In this document: piece by piece, positions 1-7,596 of the stretch
Layout of the letters: every line of letters begins with the position of its first letter
How positions within the stretch are numbered: position 1 is the stretch's first letter
NCBI RefSeq assembly: GCF_020883455.1
Contig: NZ_CP086615.1
Span: 3,836,501-3,900,500, forward strand
Direction: 5' to 3'
Source: Spiribacter halobius
GTDB taxonomy: Bacteria; Pseudomonadota; Gammaproteobacteria; Nitrococcales; Nitrococcaceae
DNA length: 64,000 bases
Made by a program: the position numbers and the translations under genes
The notes under the pieces: model-generated
Told to the model about the DNA's origin: nothing
The model's database searches: none
What the model saw: the letters and a program-made list of their open reading frames with translations, nothing else

Positions 1-1335
1 GGCGGGCAGATCCATGTCGCGAGCCAGGAGAACGTCGGCAGCACCTTCACCCTGGAACTGACGCTGGCGCCCGCGGCGGCGGAGGAGGCGGCCAGGACGG
101 CCGCAGGCGGTGCGCCGACGCTGCTCTGCCTGAGCGGTACCCTGGCCAGCCCGGCGCTGCTGCGCCCGGTGATGGCCGACAGCGGCTGGCGCCTGCAGAC
201 GGTGGAGGGTCTCGAGGAGGCGGCGCGCGAGGCCGCCGCCGGCGGCAGCGGGCGCGTTTTCCTGGCGCTCGACAGCGAGGCCGCGGCGGACGCCCTCGGC
301 ACGCTGCACCGGCGCCTGCCGCGACTGCGCTGCGCCTGTCTGCTGCTCGGCGAGGCCACCACGCCAGTGGCATTGTCGGCGGAGGCGGTGGTGGAGCTGC
401 CGACAGACCCCGATCAGGCCAGCCTGGCGCGCGCCCTGCGGGCCCTGGCGGCGCTGGATCCGCTCGGCGCGAGCGCCGCCTCCGGCGATGCGGCGGACGG
501 CACCCAAACGCACCGGCGGCCACTGCGGGTACTCGGGGCCGATGACAACGCCATCAACCGCCGGGTCACGGCCAAGATCCTGGAGGGCGCGGGACATGAG
601 GTGGAGATGGTCGAGAGCGGCGATGCCGCCCTGGACCGCCTCGAGGAGGCGCGGTTCGACGCCGTGCTGATGGACGTCAACCTGCCCGGCACCAGCGGCA
701 TCGACGCGGTGAAGCTCTACCGCTTCGCCCACCCCGGCGACGACGGTCCGCCGTTCATCGCACTCACCGCCGACGTCACCGAGGAAACCCGCGCGGCCTG
801 CCGCGATGCGGGCATGGCCGGTTTCCTCGCCAAGCCCATCGACGCCGGGCGGCTGCTCGACACCCTGGACAGCCTCACCGGTGGCGCAGCCGAGGCCCGG
901 GCGGAGGACGCCGCGCCGAGCAATGTCACGCCCATCGAGCGCCATCCGACCTTCGCCGGCGACCTCGGCCCGGTGCTCGACGAGCGCACCCTCGCCCGGC
1001 TGCTCGAGCTGGATCCGGATCCGGCCTTCGTGCGCGACGTCCTCGAGGACTACCTCGGCGACGCGGGCAACCTCATCGAGCAGCTGGTGGCGGCTCTCGA
1101 GCGCGGCGCCATCGGCGAGGCACGGGACGCCGCCCATGCCCTGCGCGGCACCTCCGCCAATGTCGGGGCGCAGCGCCTGCAGCGGCTGGCCAGCGAGCTC
1201 CACGGCGCCCCGGCGGCACGGCTCGCCAGCGACGGCCTGCGCCGGTCGCGGGAGCTGCCGGCGGAGCTCACCCGCTTCCTCGAGGCTGCGCGCCGCTACG
1301 TCGGCCACCGCGCAGGGCAGCGGCACAGCCGCTGA
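1..1335 (+). CDS. Hybrid sensor histidine kinase, C-terminal part (RpfC-like), 5' partial
   Basis: The reading frame is open from base 1, so the gene starts before the window; 444 residues are visible. The first ~20 residues (GG.I.V.S....GSTF) are the end of a HATPase_c domain. A degenerate linker follows, then a receiver domain at visible residues ~175-295 (ADDN near its start, phospho-acceptor Asp225 in MDVNLPG, Lys in AKP). An HPt domain at ~325-415 carries His379 in HALRGTSANVG. Kinase-REC-HPt order is that of RpfC, the DSF receptor kinase. The convergent neighbour is a DSF synthase homologue, which supports this call. The membrane sensor and HisKA regions lie outside the window, so RpfC identity rests on domain order and context. 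Confidence 0.8.
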   Translation, partial: GGQIHVASQENVGSTFTLELTLAPAAAEEAARTAAGGAPTLLCLSGTLASPALLRPVMADSGWRLQTVEGLEEAAREAAAGGSGRVFLALDSEAAADALGTLHRRLPRLRCACLLLGEATTPVALSAEAVVELPTDPDQASLARALRALAALDPLGASAASGDAADGTQTHRRPLRVLGADDNAINRRVTAKILEGAGHEVEMVESGDAALDRLEEARFDAVLMDVNLPGTSGIDAVKLYRFAHPGDDGPPFIALTADVTEETRAACRDAGMAGFLAKPIDAGRLLDTLDSLTGGAAEARAEDAAPSNVTPIERHPTFAGDLGPVLDERTLARLLELDPDPAFVRDVLEDYLGDAGNLIEQLVAALERGAIGEARDAAHALRGTSANVGAQRLQRLASELHGAPAARLASDGLRRSRELPAELTRFLEAARRYVGHRAGQRHSR

Positions 1336-1353
1336 CCCCACGCGGGCCGACGG

Positions 1354-2310
1354 TCAGTCGCGGACACGGCGGTCCTGTGCCGCTGCCAGGCGCGCCATGC
1401 GCCGCAGCTCGGGCTCGCCCAGGGTGAGCGCCGAATCCACCCACACCTCGGTGATATCCACGAGCTCCTCGTGACTGACGGGATGGACACGCTCCCGGAT
1501 GCGCTGCAGCGCCCGCCGGGTGCGAAGCTGACGGCGCTCGCGGCGGATGAAGTCGTGCACGCCGCTCTCGCCTTCGCCGTCCTCGACCAGCACGTCCACG
1601 ATGCCCGCCTCGTGCATCTCCTCGGCGCTGTAGACCCGCCCGCTCAGAATCAACCGCTCCGCGTAGGCGGGGCTCACCCGGCGGCTGAGGAAGCTGTAGG
1701 CCCCCATGCCGGGAAACAGGCCGAACAGGATCTCCGGCAGGCCGAACTTGGCGCTACGCTCGGCGATGATGACGTCGTCGGCGAGGGCGCACTCGAAGCC
1801 GCCACCGAGGGCGTCCCCCTGCACCAGCGAGATGGTGCAGATGGGCAGGTTCAGGTTGGTGGCGCGACGATGCTGCCCGTCGACGCAGGCCCGCGCGTAG
1901 TGCAGCAGACCGGCGCGATCACCGGCGCGAATCAGCTCCATGAAGCTGGCGAGATCGCCACCGAGGTTGTAGATCCCCGGCAGACGGGAACCGGTGACCA
2001 CGAACTCGAACGGGCAGGCCCCTTCGAACGCCGCGCGGCGGCTGATGTAGTCCAGCGTTGCCGTCATCTCGCCGAGCAGGTTGAGCGTAAAGCTCGGCCG
2101 CCCGCGTGGCGCCATGTACTGCCAGAGCACACCGGCCTCGGCATCCTCGACCACCTCGAGGTCGCTGAAGCTGGGCAGCACCGGGCGCTCGGGGGCCGCC
2201 GGCTGCAGGCGGCGGGCAGTGCCGCCGTTCTCGATCAGCCCGCTCCGTCCCTGGAGGGAAGTCGCGTCCTGCGGGGCTGCACTCTGTCCGGAAAGGGCGT
2301 TCATGAACAT
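1354..2310 (-). CDS. rpfF: RpfF-like DSF synthase (crotonase family)
   Basis: A 318-residue crotonase-fold protein that should make a cis-2-unsaturated fatty acid signal (DSF family) from acyl-ACP by combined dehydratase and thioesterase activity. It keeps RpfF hallmarks: YNLGGDLASF (~114-123), VQGDALGGGFE, GLPEILFGLFPGMGAYSF and ITEVWVDSALTLGE near the C-terminus. Glu173 and Glu193 are 20 residues apart, matching the two catalytic glutamates (E141/E161) of Xanthomonas RpfF. The N-terminal ~45 residues are extra and low in complexity. The ATG at 2310 has AGGAG about 7 nt upstream; a second ATG lies at 2304. It converges on the RpfC-like kinase with an 18-bp gap. Ordinary enoyl-CoA hydratase is the alternative, but the RpfF-specific motifs make it unlikely. 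Confidence 0.88.
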   Translation of the reverse strand: MFMNALSGQSAAPQDATSLQGRSGLIENGGTARRLQPAAPERPVLPSFSDLEVVEDAEAGVLWQYMAPRGRPSFTLNLLGEMTATLDYISRRAAFEGACPFEFVVTGSRLPGIYNLGGDLASFMELIRAGDRAGLLHYARACVDGQHRRATNLNLPICTISLVQGDALGGGFECALADDVIIAERSAKFGLPEILFGLFPGMGAYSFLSRRVSPAYAERLILSGRVYSAEEMHEAGIVDVLVEDGEGESGVHDFIRRERRQLRTRRALQRIRERVHPVSHEELVDITEVWVDSALTLGEPELRRMARLAAAQDRRVRD

Positions 2311-2370
2311 CAGGGGTCTCCTGTGATGGGTAGGGAGGCCCTAGCAGCATGTTCCGCCCTCCGGGGGGCA

Positions 2371-2635
2371 TCAACGGAGAAGCGTTAATACTGTGAAACA
2401 GTTCCTTGCGGGTTGCCCGCCATTGTAGGCGGACAACCGCAATCCGAGGGGGTACCACTCGCGGGCGTAGCTCAAGCCCACGGTGCGCCCAGCCCCCTTG
2501 GCGTACACGGGGGGGAATCCTGAGCGCCTGGTTGATGGCGGACCGATAGCCCTCACTGAGCAGGCGGCCCACCGCTTCTTCCGCCGCCGCACAGGTGCTG
2601 GGAACGCGGCGATTCGCCGTTTTGCTGCACCGCAC
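2371..2635 (-). pseudogene. Possible frameshifted small gene (uncharacterised)
   Basis: In this otherwise empty 390-bp gap (2311-2700) the minus strand reads as one coherent small protein only if a frame change is allowed at the run of seven G (plus strand, about 2511-2517). The upstream part reads AEEAVGRLLSEGYRSAINQA and, after a one-base shift, the downstream part reads VYAKGAGRTVGLSYAREWY. The frame stops at 2371. No ribosome binding site was seen and the family is not recognised. It may be a decayed gene, a homopolymer sequencing error or chance. Confidence 0.25.
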
Positions 2636-2700
2636 GATAGGGTGATGCCGAACGAGCTCACGGCGCCTTGTGCGCCATGCACAGCCTCAGGGAGGCCAGC

Positions 2701-2904
2701 ATGATCGGCATCCTTTTCCTCACCATCGCCGTCGCCGTCGTTCCCGCAGTGGCCGCGCTGGCCGACCCGAGCGGTGACCGCGCCCGCCTGCGCGAGGCCC
2801 GCCGGACCCTGCGCACCCACGGCTACCGCTTTGCGCCGGGCTCCGCGGCCGAGCGCCGGGCCCTGCGCATCGTGCTCGAGGGCGACCCCATCGAGACGAT
2901 CTGA
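2701..2904 (+). CDS. Small exported or membrane-anchored protein
   Basis: A 67-residue protein. Residues 1-22 form a hydrophobic signal or anchor (MIGILFLTIAVAVVPAVAAL) and the rest is a short Arg-rich basic segment (RARLREARRTLRTHGYRFA). The ATG at 2701 is preceded by AGGGAGG at ideal spacing, which favours it over an in-frame ATG at 2668. The family is not recognised. It stands alone and converges on the sugar kinase gene. Confidence 0.6.
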   Translation: MIGILFLTIAVAVVPAVAALADPSGDRARLREARRTLRTHGYRFAPGSAAERRALRIVLEGDPIETI

Positions 2905-2962
2905 GGCGGGGAACGCCAACGGCCCGGGTCCGCCCGGCGCAGCCGGGTTCCTACAGGACGGG

Positions 2963-3889
2963 CTATAGCTCCTCGCGGCGCGGTGGGTCGGCGCCATGGC
3001 GGGAGCAGGTGATCGCGGCGACGCGGCCGGCGAAGTCGAGCGCCGCGGCGAGTTCCGCCTCGCCCGCGGCGGCAAGGGGCTCGCGGCGCAGCAGGCCCTG
3101 CGCGCGCAGGCTGGCGAGGAGCCCGGCGTGGAAGGCGTCGCCGGCACCGACGGTATCCGCCACCTCCACCGACCGCCCGGGCATCGCCAACCGCCGGTGG
3201 CCGGTGAACGCCACAGCGCCGTCCCCGCCGCGGGTCATCACCACCAGCGCCGGGCCGCTCGCCTGCCAGCGGCGCGCGACGGCCTCGGGCGCCTCCTCCG
3301 GATAGAGCCACTCCAGGTCCGCACGGCTCACCTTGACCACATCCACCAGGGTGATCCAGCCCTCCAGGCGGCGCGCCCAGTCACGGCGGTCCCGGATCAC
3401 CCCCGGGCGCACGTTCGGGTCCAGCGACAGGACGCGGCGGCCGCTTTCGCGGCGCATCAGCCCCTCCAGCGTCGTCGCCGAGGGCTCCTGCATCAGCGAG
3501 ATGGACCCGAGCTGCAGGCACTCCACCGCTGCGGGGAGCGCCCGCGGGAGGTCCTCCGGCGCCAGGCTGCGATCGGCGGCGTTCTCCGAGTAGAAAGCGA
3601 ACTGCGGCTCCTCGCCCGGTGCCAGGCTGACGAAGGCGAGGGTGCTGGGCTGTTCGGCGCGGGTCACGTAGCCGAGGTCCACACCGTTACCGGCGAGCCC
3701 GTCGGCCAGCTGGTCACCGAAGAAGTCAGACGACAGCCGGGTGAGGAAGCCGGTGGGCACCCCAAGGCGGGCCGCCGCGATGGCCACGTTCAGCGGCGAG
3801 CCGCCGATGCAGGGCCGGTAGCCCCGGGCACCATCGGCGCCGGTCATGGGCACGAAATCGATCAGGGCCTCTCCGCAGCAGATGATCAC
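2963..3889 (-). CDS. PfkB-family carbohydrate kinase (fructokinase-like)
   Basis: A 308-residue ribokinase/PfkB kinase that should phosphorylate a sugar, probably fructose. It has the N-terminal CGEALIDFVP strand, the GGSPLNVAIAAARLG signature and the C-terminal ADTVGAGDAFHAG motif with the catalytic Asp. The GTG at 3889 is preferred because GAGGAAA lies 4-10 nt upstream; the longer reading from ATG 3928 begins inside a dispersed repeat. The NfeD-like gene is just upstream on the same strand. The exact sugar cannot be told from sequence. Confidence 0.85.
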   Translation of the reverse strand: MIICCGEALIDFVPMTGADGARGYRPCIGGSPLNVAIAAARLGVPTGFLTRLSSDFFGDQLADGLAGNGVDLGYVTRAEQPSTLAFVSLAPGEEPQFAFYSENAADRSLAPEDLPRALPAAVECLQLGSISLMQEPSATTLEGLMRRESGRRVLSLDPNVRPGVIRDRRDWARRLEGWITLVDVVKVSRADLEWLYPEEAPEAVARRWQASGPALVVMTRGGDGAVAFTGHRRLAMPGRSVEVADTVGAGDAFHAGLLASLRAQGLLRREPLAAAGEAELAAALDFAGRVAAITCSRHGADPPRREEL

Positions 3890-3918
3890 TTGCTTTCCTC
3901 GCTTTGCCTGCCTGCAGT

Positions 3919-3955
3919 CAGCCCGCATATCTCACCGATTCGCGGCTGCGGGCGC
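3919..3955 (+). repeat. TAG-palindrome element, single arm (copy a)
   Basis: This carries GCCCGCATATCTCACCGATT followed by CGCGGCTGCGGGCG, the left arm and loop of the element seen whole at 55879-55938. It supplies the TGA stop (3932-3934) and last residues of the NfeD-like gene and abuts the region upstream of the sugar kinase. Confidence 0.8.
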
Positions 3956-4342
3956 CACCACCAGGGTGAGTCCCCGATGCGCCACGACCACCACCTCCGT
4001 GCCCGGATCGAGGGGCTGGCCGTCGGCGCTGCGCGCCCTCCAGCGCTCGCCGCGCAAGCGCACCTGGCCGTGTGGGCACAGCCGCGTCGCGACCGTCGCC
4101 CGCTCGCCGAGCAGCGCTGCCACACCGTGGGGCGGCGCATCGCGCAGCGCATGGCGGTACAGGGGATAGAGGGCGACGTCCTTGACGAGCCAGAGGGCGA
4201 GGGCGATCCAGACCCAGCGCGGGGGGAGCCAGCCCGCGGCGACCGCGACGTAGAGGAGCACCGCCACCAGTGCCGCCTCAGGCAGCTGGATCAGCGTGTA
4301 GCGCAAGGCCACCGGCAGGCGTCGCCCCGGCTCTGAGGTCAT
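3932..4342 (-). CDS. NfeD-like membrane protein
   Basis: A 136-residue protein with two N-terminal membrane segments (about residues 12-33 and 40-58) and a C-terminal OB-fold-like domain (about 75-132; GERATVATRLCPHGQVRLRG ... GTEVVVVAHRGLTLVV) typical of NfeD proteins. NfeD proteins usually work with stomatin/SPFH partners in membrane organisation, but no SPFH gene is adjacent. The last residues (AANR) and the TGA stop come from a dispersed palindromic repeat, so the original C-terminus may have differed. A GGAGG lies ~12 nt before the ATG. Confidence 0.7.
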   Translation of the reverse strand: MTSEPGRRLPVALRYTLIQLPEAALVAVLLYVAVAAGWLPPRWVWIALALWLVKDVALYPLYRHALRDAPPHGVAALLGERATVATRLCPHGQVRLRGERWRARSADGQPLDPGTEVVVVAHRGLTLVVAPAAANR

Positions 4343-4476
4343 CGGGCCGAGCAGCCTCCAGGTGGTTCCGCCCGCGCAGGCGGCGGCGTAAGGTACGCGG
4401 CGGAGCGCGACGCGGGTCGGCGGTGGCCCGGATCGCGCCAGGCAACACTACGAACCGGGCCGTGGAGTGCGTCGCC

Positions 4477-5502
4477 GTGAGAGCCTATTTCGACGAGCGT
4501 CAGGACCTGCACCATCCGAAGACCTATTTCACCCGGGGGCAGATGCGCGCGCCCCAGGAGATTCCCGCGCGCACGGCGCGTATCCGCGCCGGGCTCGAGC
4601 AGGCGGGGATCACCGTCGCCGCGCCTGCCGATCATGGCATGCGCCCGATCAACCGGGTCCACGATCTCGGCTATCTCCGCTTCCTCGAGTCCTGTCATCG
4701 GCGCTGGGTGGCCATGCCGGACGACTGGGGCGAGGAGGTGCTCTCCAACATCTTCGTGCGCAGTCCCAACCCGCTGCGCGGCATCCTGGCCGAGGCGGGC
4801 CGCTACCTTGCCGACGGCAGCTGCCCGGTAGGGGCCGGCACCTGGGAGGCGGCCTACTGGTCGGCGCAGGCGGCACTGTCGGCGGCCGATGACGTGCTGC
4901 GCGGCGAGGGCATGGCCTATGCGCTCTGCCGCCCCCCGGGCCACCATGCCCGGGTGGATGCCGCCGGCGGCTTCTGCTACCTGAACAACGCGGCCATCGC
5001 CGCCGAGGCGCTGCGCGAGCGCTTTCCCCGCATCGCCATCCTGGACAGCGACGTCCATCACGGCCAGGGCATCCAGGAGATCTTCTACGAGCGCAGCGAT
5101 GTGCTCTACCTCTCCATCCACGGCGATCCGACCAACTTCTACCCCGTGGTCAGCGGCTTCGAGGACGAGCGCGGGGCCGGTCCCGGCCACGGGTACAACA
5201 TCAACCTGCCGCTGCCCCACGGCTCGGGGCCGGACGCCTTCTTCGAGCGCCTGGACGAAGCCCTCAATGCCATCCGGCTGTTCGGGCCGGATGCGCTGGT
5301 GCTCGCCACCGGCTTCGACATCTATCGCGAGGATCCGCAGGCCAAGATCGCCGTCGAATCCACGGACTTCGCGCGCCTCGGCCAGGCCATCCGGGAGCTC
5401 TCGCTGCCCACCCTGGCGGTACAGGAGGGCGGCTATCATCTGGACACGCTGGCGGAGAACACGGTTCAACTGATGCGGGGCCTGCGCCGCCAGCCCGCAT
5501 AG
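4477..5502 (+). CDS. Histone-deacetylase-family protein (acetylpolyamine amidohydrolase-like)
   Basis: A 341-residue zinc-dependent deacylase of the arginase/deacetylase fold. Diagnostic motifs in order are RPPGHHA (catalytic His pair), DSDVHHGQG (zinc Asp and His), GFDIYREDP (second zinc Asp) and QEGGYH. The full HDAC-type domain is present. Bacterial members deacetylate acetylpolyamines or other small amides; the substrate here is unknown. The GTG at 4477 is chosen because GGAG lies 9 nt upstream and the recognisable fold begins at once (RAYFDERQDLHHP). The TAG stop lies in a palindromic repeat arm. Confidence 0.87.
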   Translation: MRAYFDERQDLHHPKTYFTRGQMRAPQEIPARTARIRAGLEQAGITVAAPADHGMRPINRVHDLGYLRFLESCHRRWVAMPDDWGEEVLSNIFVRSPNPLRGILAEAGRYLADGSCPVGAGTWEAAYWSAQAALSAADDVLRGEGMAYALCRPPGHHARVDAAGGFCYLNNAAIAAEALRERFPRIAILDSDVHHGQGIQEIFYERSDVLYLSIHGDPTNFYPVVSGFEDERGAGPGHGYNINLPLPHGSGPDAFFERLDEALNAIRLFGPDALVLATGFDIYREDPQAKIAVESTDFARLGQAIRELSLPTLAVQEGGYHLDTLAENTVQLMRGLRRQPA

Positions 5503-5520
5503 CTCACCGATTCGCGCGGC
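5491..5520 (+). repeat. TAG-palindrome element, single arm (copy b)
   Basis: CAGCCCGCATAGCTCACCGA followed by TTCGCG, a one-arm copy with one substitution (ATAG for ATAT). That substitution creates the TAG stop (5500-5502) of the deacetylase-family gene. Confidence 0.75.
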
Positions 5521-5543
5521 GGGGGCGGCGTCGCCGCGCCCCG

Positions 5544-6521
5544 TCACTCACGGCGCGGACCCGCATCGAGCCCGCTGAGCTCAGAGCGCGCCTGCTCGTA
5601 GGCGGACTCCAGCTGACGCTGCCACCGCTCGGCCCCGAGCACCTGCCGCCGCGCATCCAGGCCAAGCCCGTAGAGGTAGGTCTGGAACCGCGGGCCACGC
5701 AGCGCTCGCAGCAGCAGCTGCTCGAGCCGGGCGACCAGGGGATCCGGGGTGTCGGCCAGCACGGCATAGCCGCGTGTGGTGGCCACCGTGACCGGGTGGC
5801 CAAGCTCGTAGCTGGTCGGCACGTCCGCGAGCGTGGTCGGGCGCTCGCGCTGGAGCACCGCCAGCGCGCGCGCGGTACCCTTGGCGAGCACGGGACGTGC
5901 CTCGCTGAGGTTCGCGAGAATGGCGTCCACGGCGCCCGCGCGCAGCGCCGCCACCATGTCGCCGCCGCCCCCGAACGGGATCGCCCGCGTCTCGACGCCG
6001 GCCAGGGCCGCCCAGCGACGAATGCCGACATGCTCGGTACCGCCGATCTGCGCCACGCCCCAGAGGATCGGCTCGCGCCGGCCGGCGTCGATCAGCCCGG
6101 CATAGTCGGCCGGGCCGGAGCCGGCATCCACGAGGATGACCTGCGGATCCTGCACCGCGCGAGCGACGCCCTGCAGTTCCCCGATGTCCGCGAACGGGGA
6201 CTGGTCGCGAGCGATGGTGTAGAGATGGGTCTCGGTGAGCGCAAGCACGGTGTGGCCGTCGGTACCGCGGCTCGCAAGGTACTCGTGGGCCGCGCGGGCA
6301 CCACCGCCCTGGCGGTAGACCACCTCCAGCTCGGCGCCCGCCGCCTCCGCCGCCGGCAGCCACTCGCGAATGGTCAGATCGGTACCGCCACCGGCGGAGG
6401 CATGGGAGACCACCTGGATCGGCGCGCAGGGCCAGGCATCGGCGGAACAGGCCTGCGCCGGCCCGATGCCGGGGAGCCCCGGCACAAGCAGCATCAGTCC
6501 GATCAGCTGCACCATCCTCAT
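5544..6521 (-). CDS. TctC/Bug-family periplasmic solute-binding protein
   Basis: A 325-residue exported protein: signal peptide (MVQLIGLMLLVPGLPGIGPAQA) followed by the Bug fold, with IQVVSHASAGGGTDLTIREW near the N-terminus, the conserved IPFGGGGDMVAALRAGAVDA and the VPTSYELG region. Family members bind carboxylates for tripartite tricarboxylate transporters. No TctA or TctB gene is beside it, so it may be an orphan binder or work with a distant transporter. The ATG at 6521 has GGGGAG 6 nt upstream; an ATG at 6539 has none. Confidence 0.85.
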   Translation of the reverse strand: MRMVQLIGLMLLVPGLPGIGPAQACSADAWPCAPIQVVSHASAGGGTDLTIREWLPAAEAAGAELEVVYRQGGGARAAHEYLASRGTDGHTVLALTETHLYTIARDQSPFADIGELQGVARAVQDPQVILVDAGSGPADYAGLIDAGRREPILWGVAQIGGTEHVGIRRWAALAGVETRAIPFGGGGDMVAALRAGAVDAILANLSEARPVLAKGTARALAVLQRERPTTLADVPTSYELGHPVTVATTRGYAVLADTPDPLVARLEQLLLRALRGPRFQTYLYGLGLDARRQVLGAERWQRQLESAYEQARSELSGLDAGPRRE

Positions 6522-6630
6522 GGGGTTCTCCCCGCACACGGCACCTGCTCGCTTATCCTATCGAATGCAGTATCAGGCCTCAGAGCCCCGGAGCGGGCCT
6601 GTGTGGGGGCCGACAAGACGTGCGATAGGC

Positions 6631-7320
6631 TCAGTCCTCGCTGCCGGTGCGCCGATCGGCCGACGGGTCGTGGACGAAGCCCGAGTCGATGAACATCGCC
6701 AGCTTGTGGCGCAGGTGCGCGCGCAGGATGCGGGCGAGGCGCTCACCGTCGCGGGCGGCCAGGGCCTCGTTCATGGCCTCGTGATCGGCCACCGCCTGAG
6801 CCCAGTGCGCCTCGCTCAGCCGGGTGGCGTAGCGGGCCTGGCGCACGCGGGCACTCAGCCGCTGGTAGACGTCGCTCAGCGCCTCGTTGCGGGCTGCGGC
6901 GATGATGCCCTCGTGGATGCGGCGATTGAGGGCGAAGTAGGCCTCGCGCTCGCGGCGCCGGTAGTGGGCGAGCATCCGGTAGTGCAGGGCCTGCAGCTCG
7001 GCGAGCTCGGCCTCGCTCATCCGCTGGCAGGCGAGCTCGCCGGAGAGCGCCTCCAGCGACCCCATCACGGCGAAGGTGTCCTCGAGCATGTCGCGGGTCA
7101 GGCGCACGACTCGGGCGCCGCGATTCGGCAGCAGCTCCACCAGACCCTCCGCCGCCAGGACCTTCAGCGCCTCCCGCAGCGGCGTGCGCGAGACGCCGAA
7201 CTCCTCGCACAGGCGCTTCTCCGGGATGCGGCTGCCCGGCGCCAGCTCACCGGCCTCGATCAGCGCCCGGAGGCGCTGGGCGGCCTCATCGTGCAGTGCC
7301 CCTTGTCGGATTTTCTCCAT
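6631..7320 (-). CDS. GntR-family regulator, FadR/FCD subfamily
   Basis: A 229-residue regulator. Residues 1-75 form a winged helix (LRALIEAGELAPGSRIPEKR; FGVSRTPLREALKVLAAEGL) and the rest is an all-helical FCD ligand domain (H.....AA.N.....Y; DHEAMNEALAARD). It is divergent from the aminotransferase/TRAP/CoA-transferase operon and probably represses it until a carboxylate-like effector binds. Two matching 11-bp near-palindromes in the intergenic region are its probable operators. The ATG at 7320 follows GGAGG at good spacing. Confidence 0.9.
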   Translation of the reverse strand: MEKIRQGALHDEAAQRLRALIEAGELAPGSRIPEKRLCEEFGVSRTPLREALKVLAAEGLVELLPNRGARVVRLTRDMLEDTFAVMGSLEALSGELACQRMSEAELAELQALHYRMLAHYRRREREAYFALNRRIHEGIIAAARNEALSDVYQRLSARVRQARYATRLSEAHWAQAVADHEAMNEALAARDGERLARILRAHLRHKLAMFIDSGFVHDPSADRRTGSED

Positions 7321-7461
7321 GGCTGGCCTCCAGCCTCCTTCGCCGTGATGTCGCCCGCGCAGTGTTACCCAGGCAGCCGGGGCTGACCACCCCGCAACGA
7401 CCCGACGAGCGGTGCCGCGGCGCCGAGCCGGCCCATGCCGCGGCTCGCGCCGTCAGCCAAG

Positions 7462-7472
7462 TGCATAATGCA
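7462..7472. promoter_or_regulatory. Probable GntR operator, site 1
   Basis: TGCATAATGCA, a TGCAT-N-ATGCA palindrome, overlapping a second palindrome TGCATGCA (7469-7476). It lies in the 276-bp gap between the GntR gene and the aminotransferase operon. The identical sequence in reverse orientation recurs at 7554, as expected for an FCD-type GntR dimer site. Confidence 0.6.
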
Positions 7473-7553
7473 TGCAGTTTGAGCGGCAACGACTTGCAAT
7501 GGCGTGTCCAGGGGCTATATACCGGTCCCACGGGGCGGCATACTGCAGCGGAT

Positions 7554-7564
7554 TGCATTATGCA
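7554..7564. promoter_or_regulatory. Probable GntR operator, site 2
   Basis: TGCATTATGCA is the exact reverse complement of site 1, about 92 bp away centre to centre and 33 bp before the aminotransferase start. This spacing would allow repression by looping or steric block. Confidence 0.6.
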
Positions 7565-7596
7565 CGCATAATCACGAACCGGAGGAGAGCCCAGCC

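Noticed and set aside
1471-2388. Long open frame opposite rpfF
   Set aside because: Its translation has no family features and mirrors the codon bias of the well-supported rpfF gene; typical of G+C-rich DNA.
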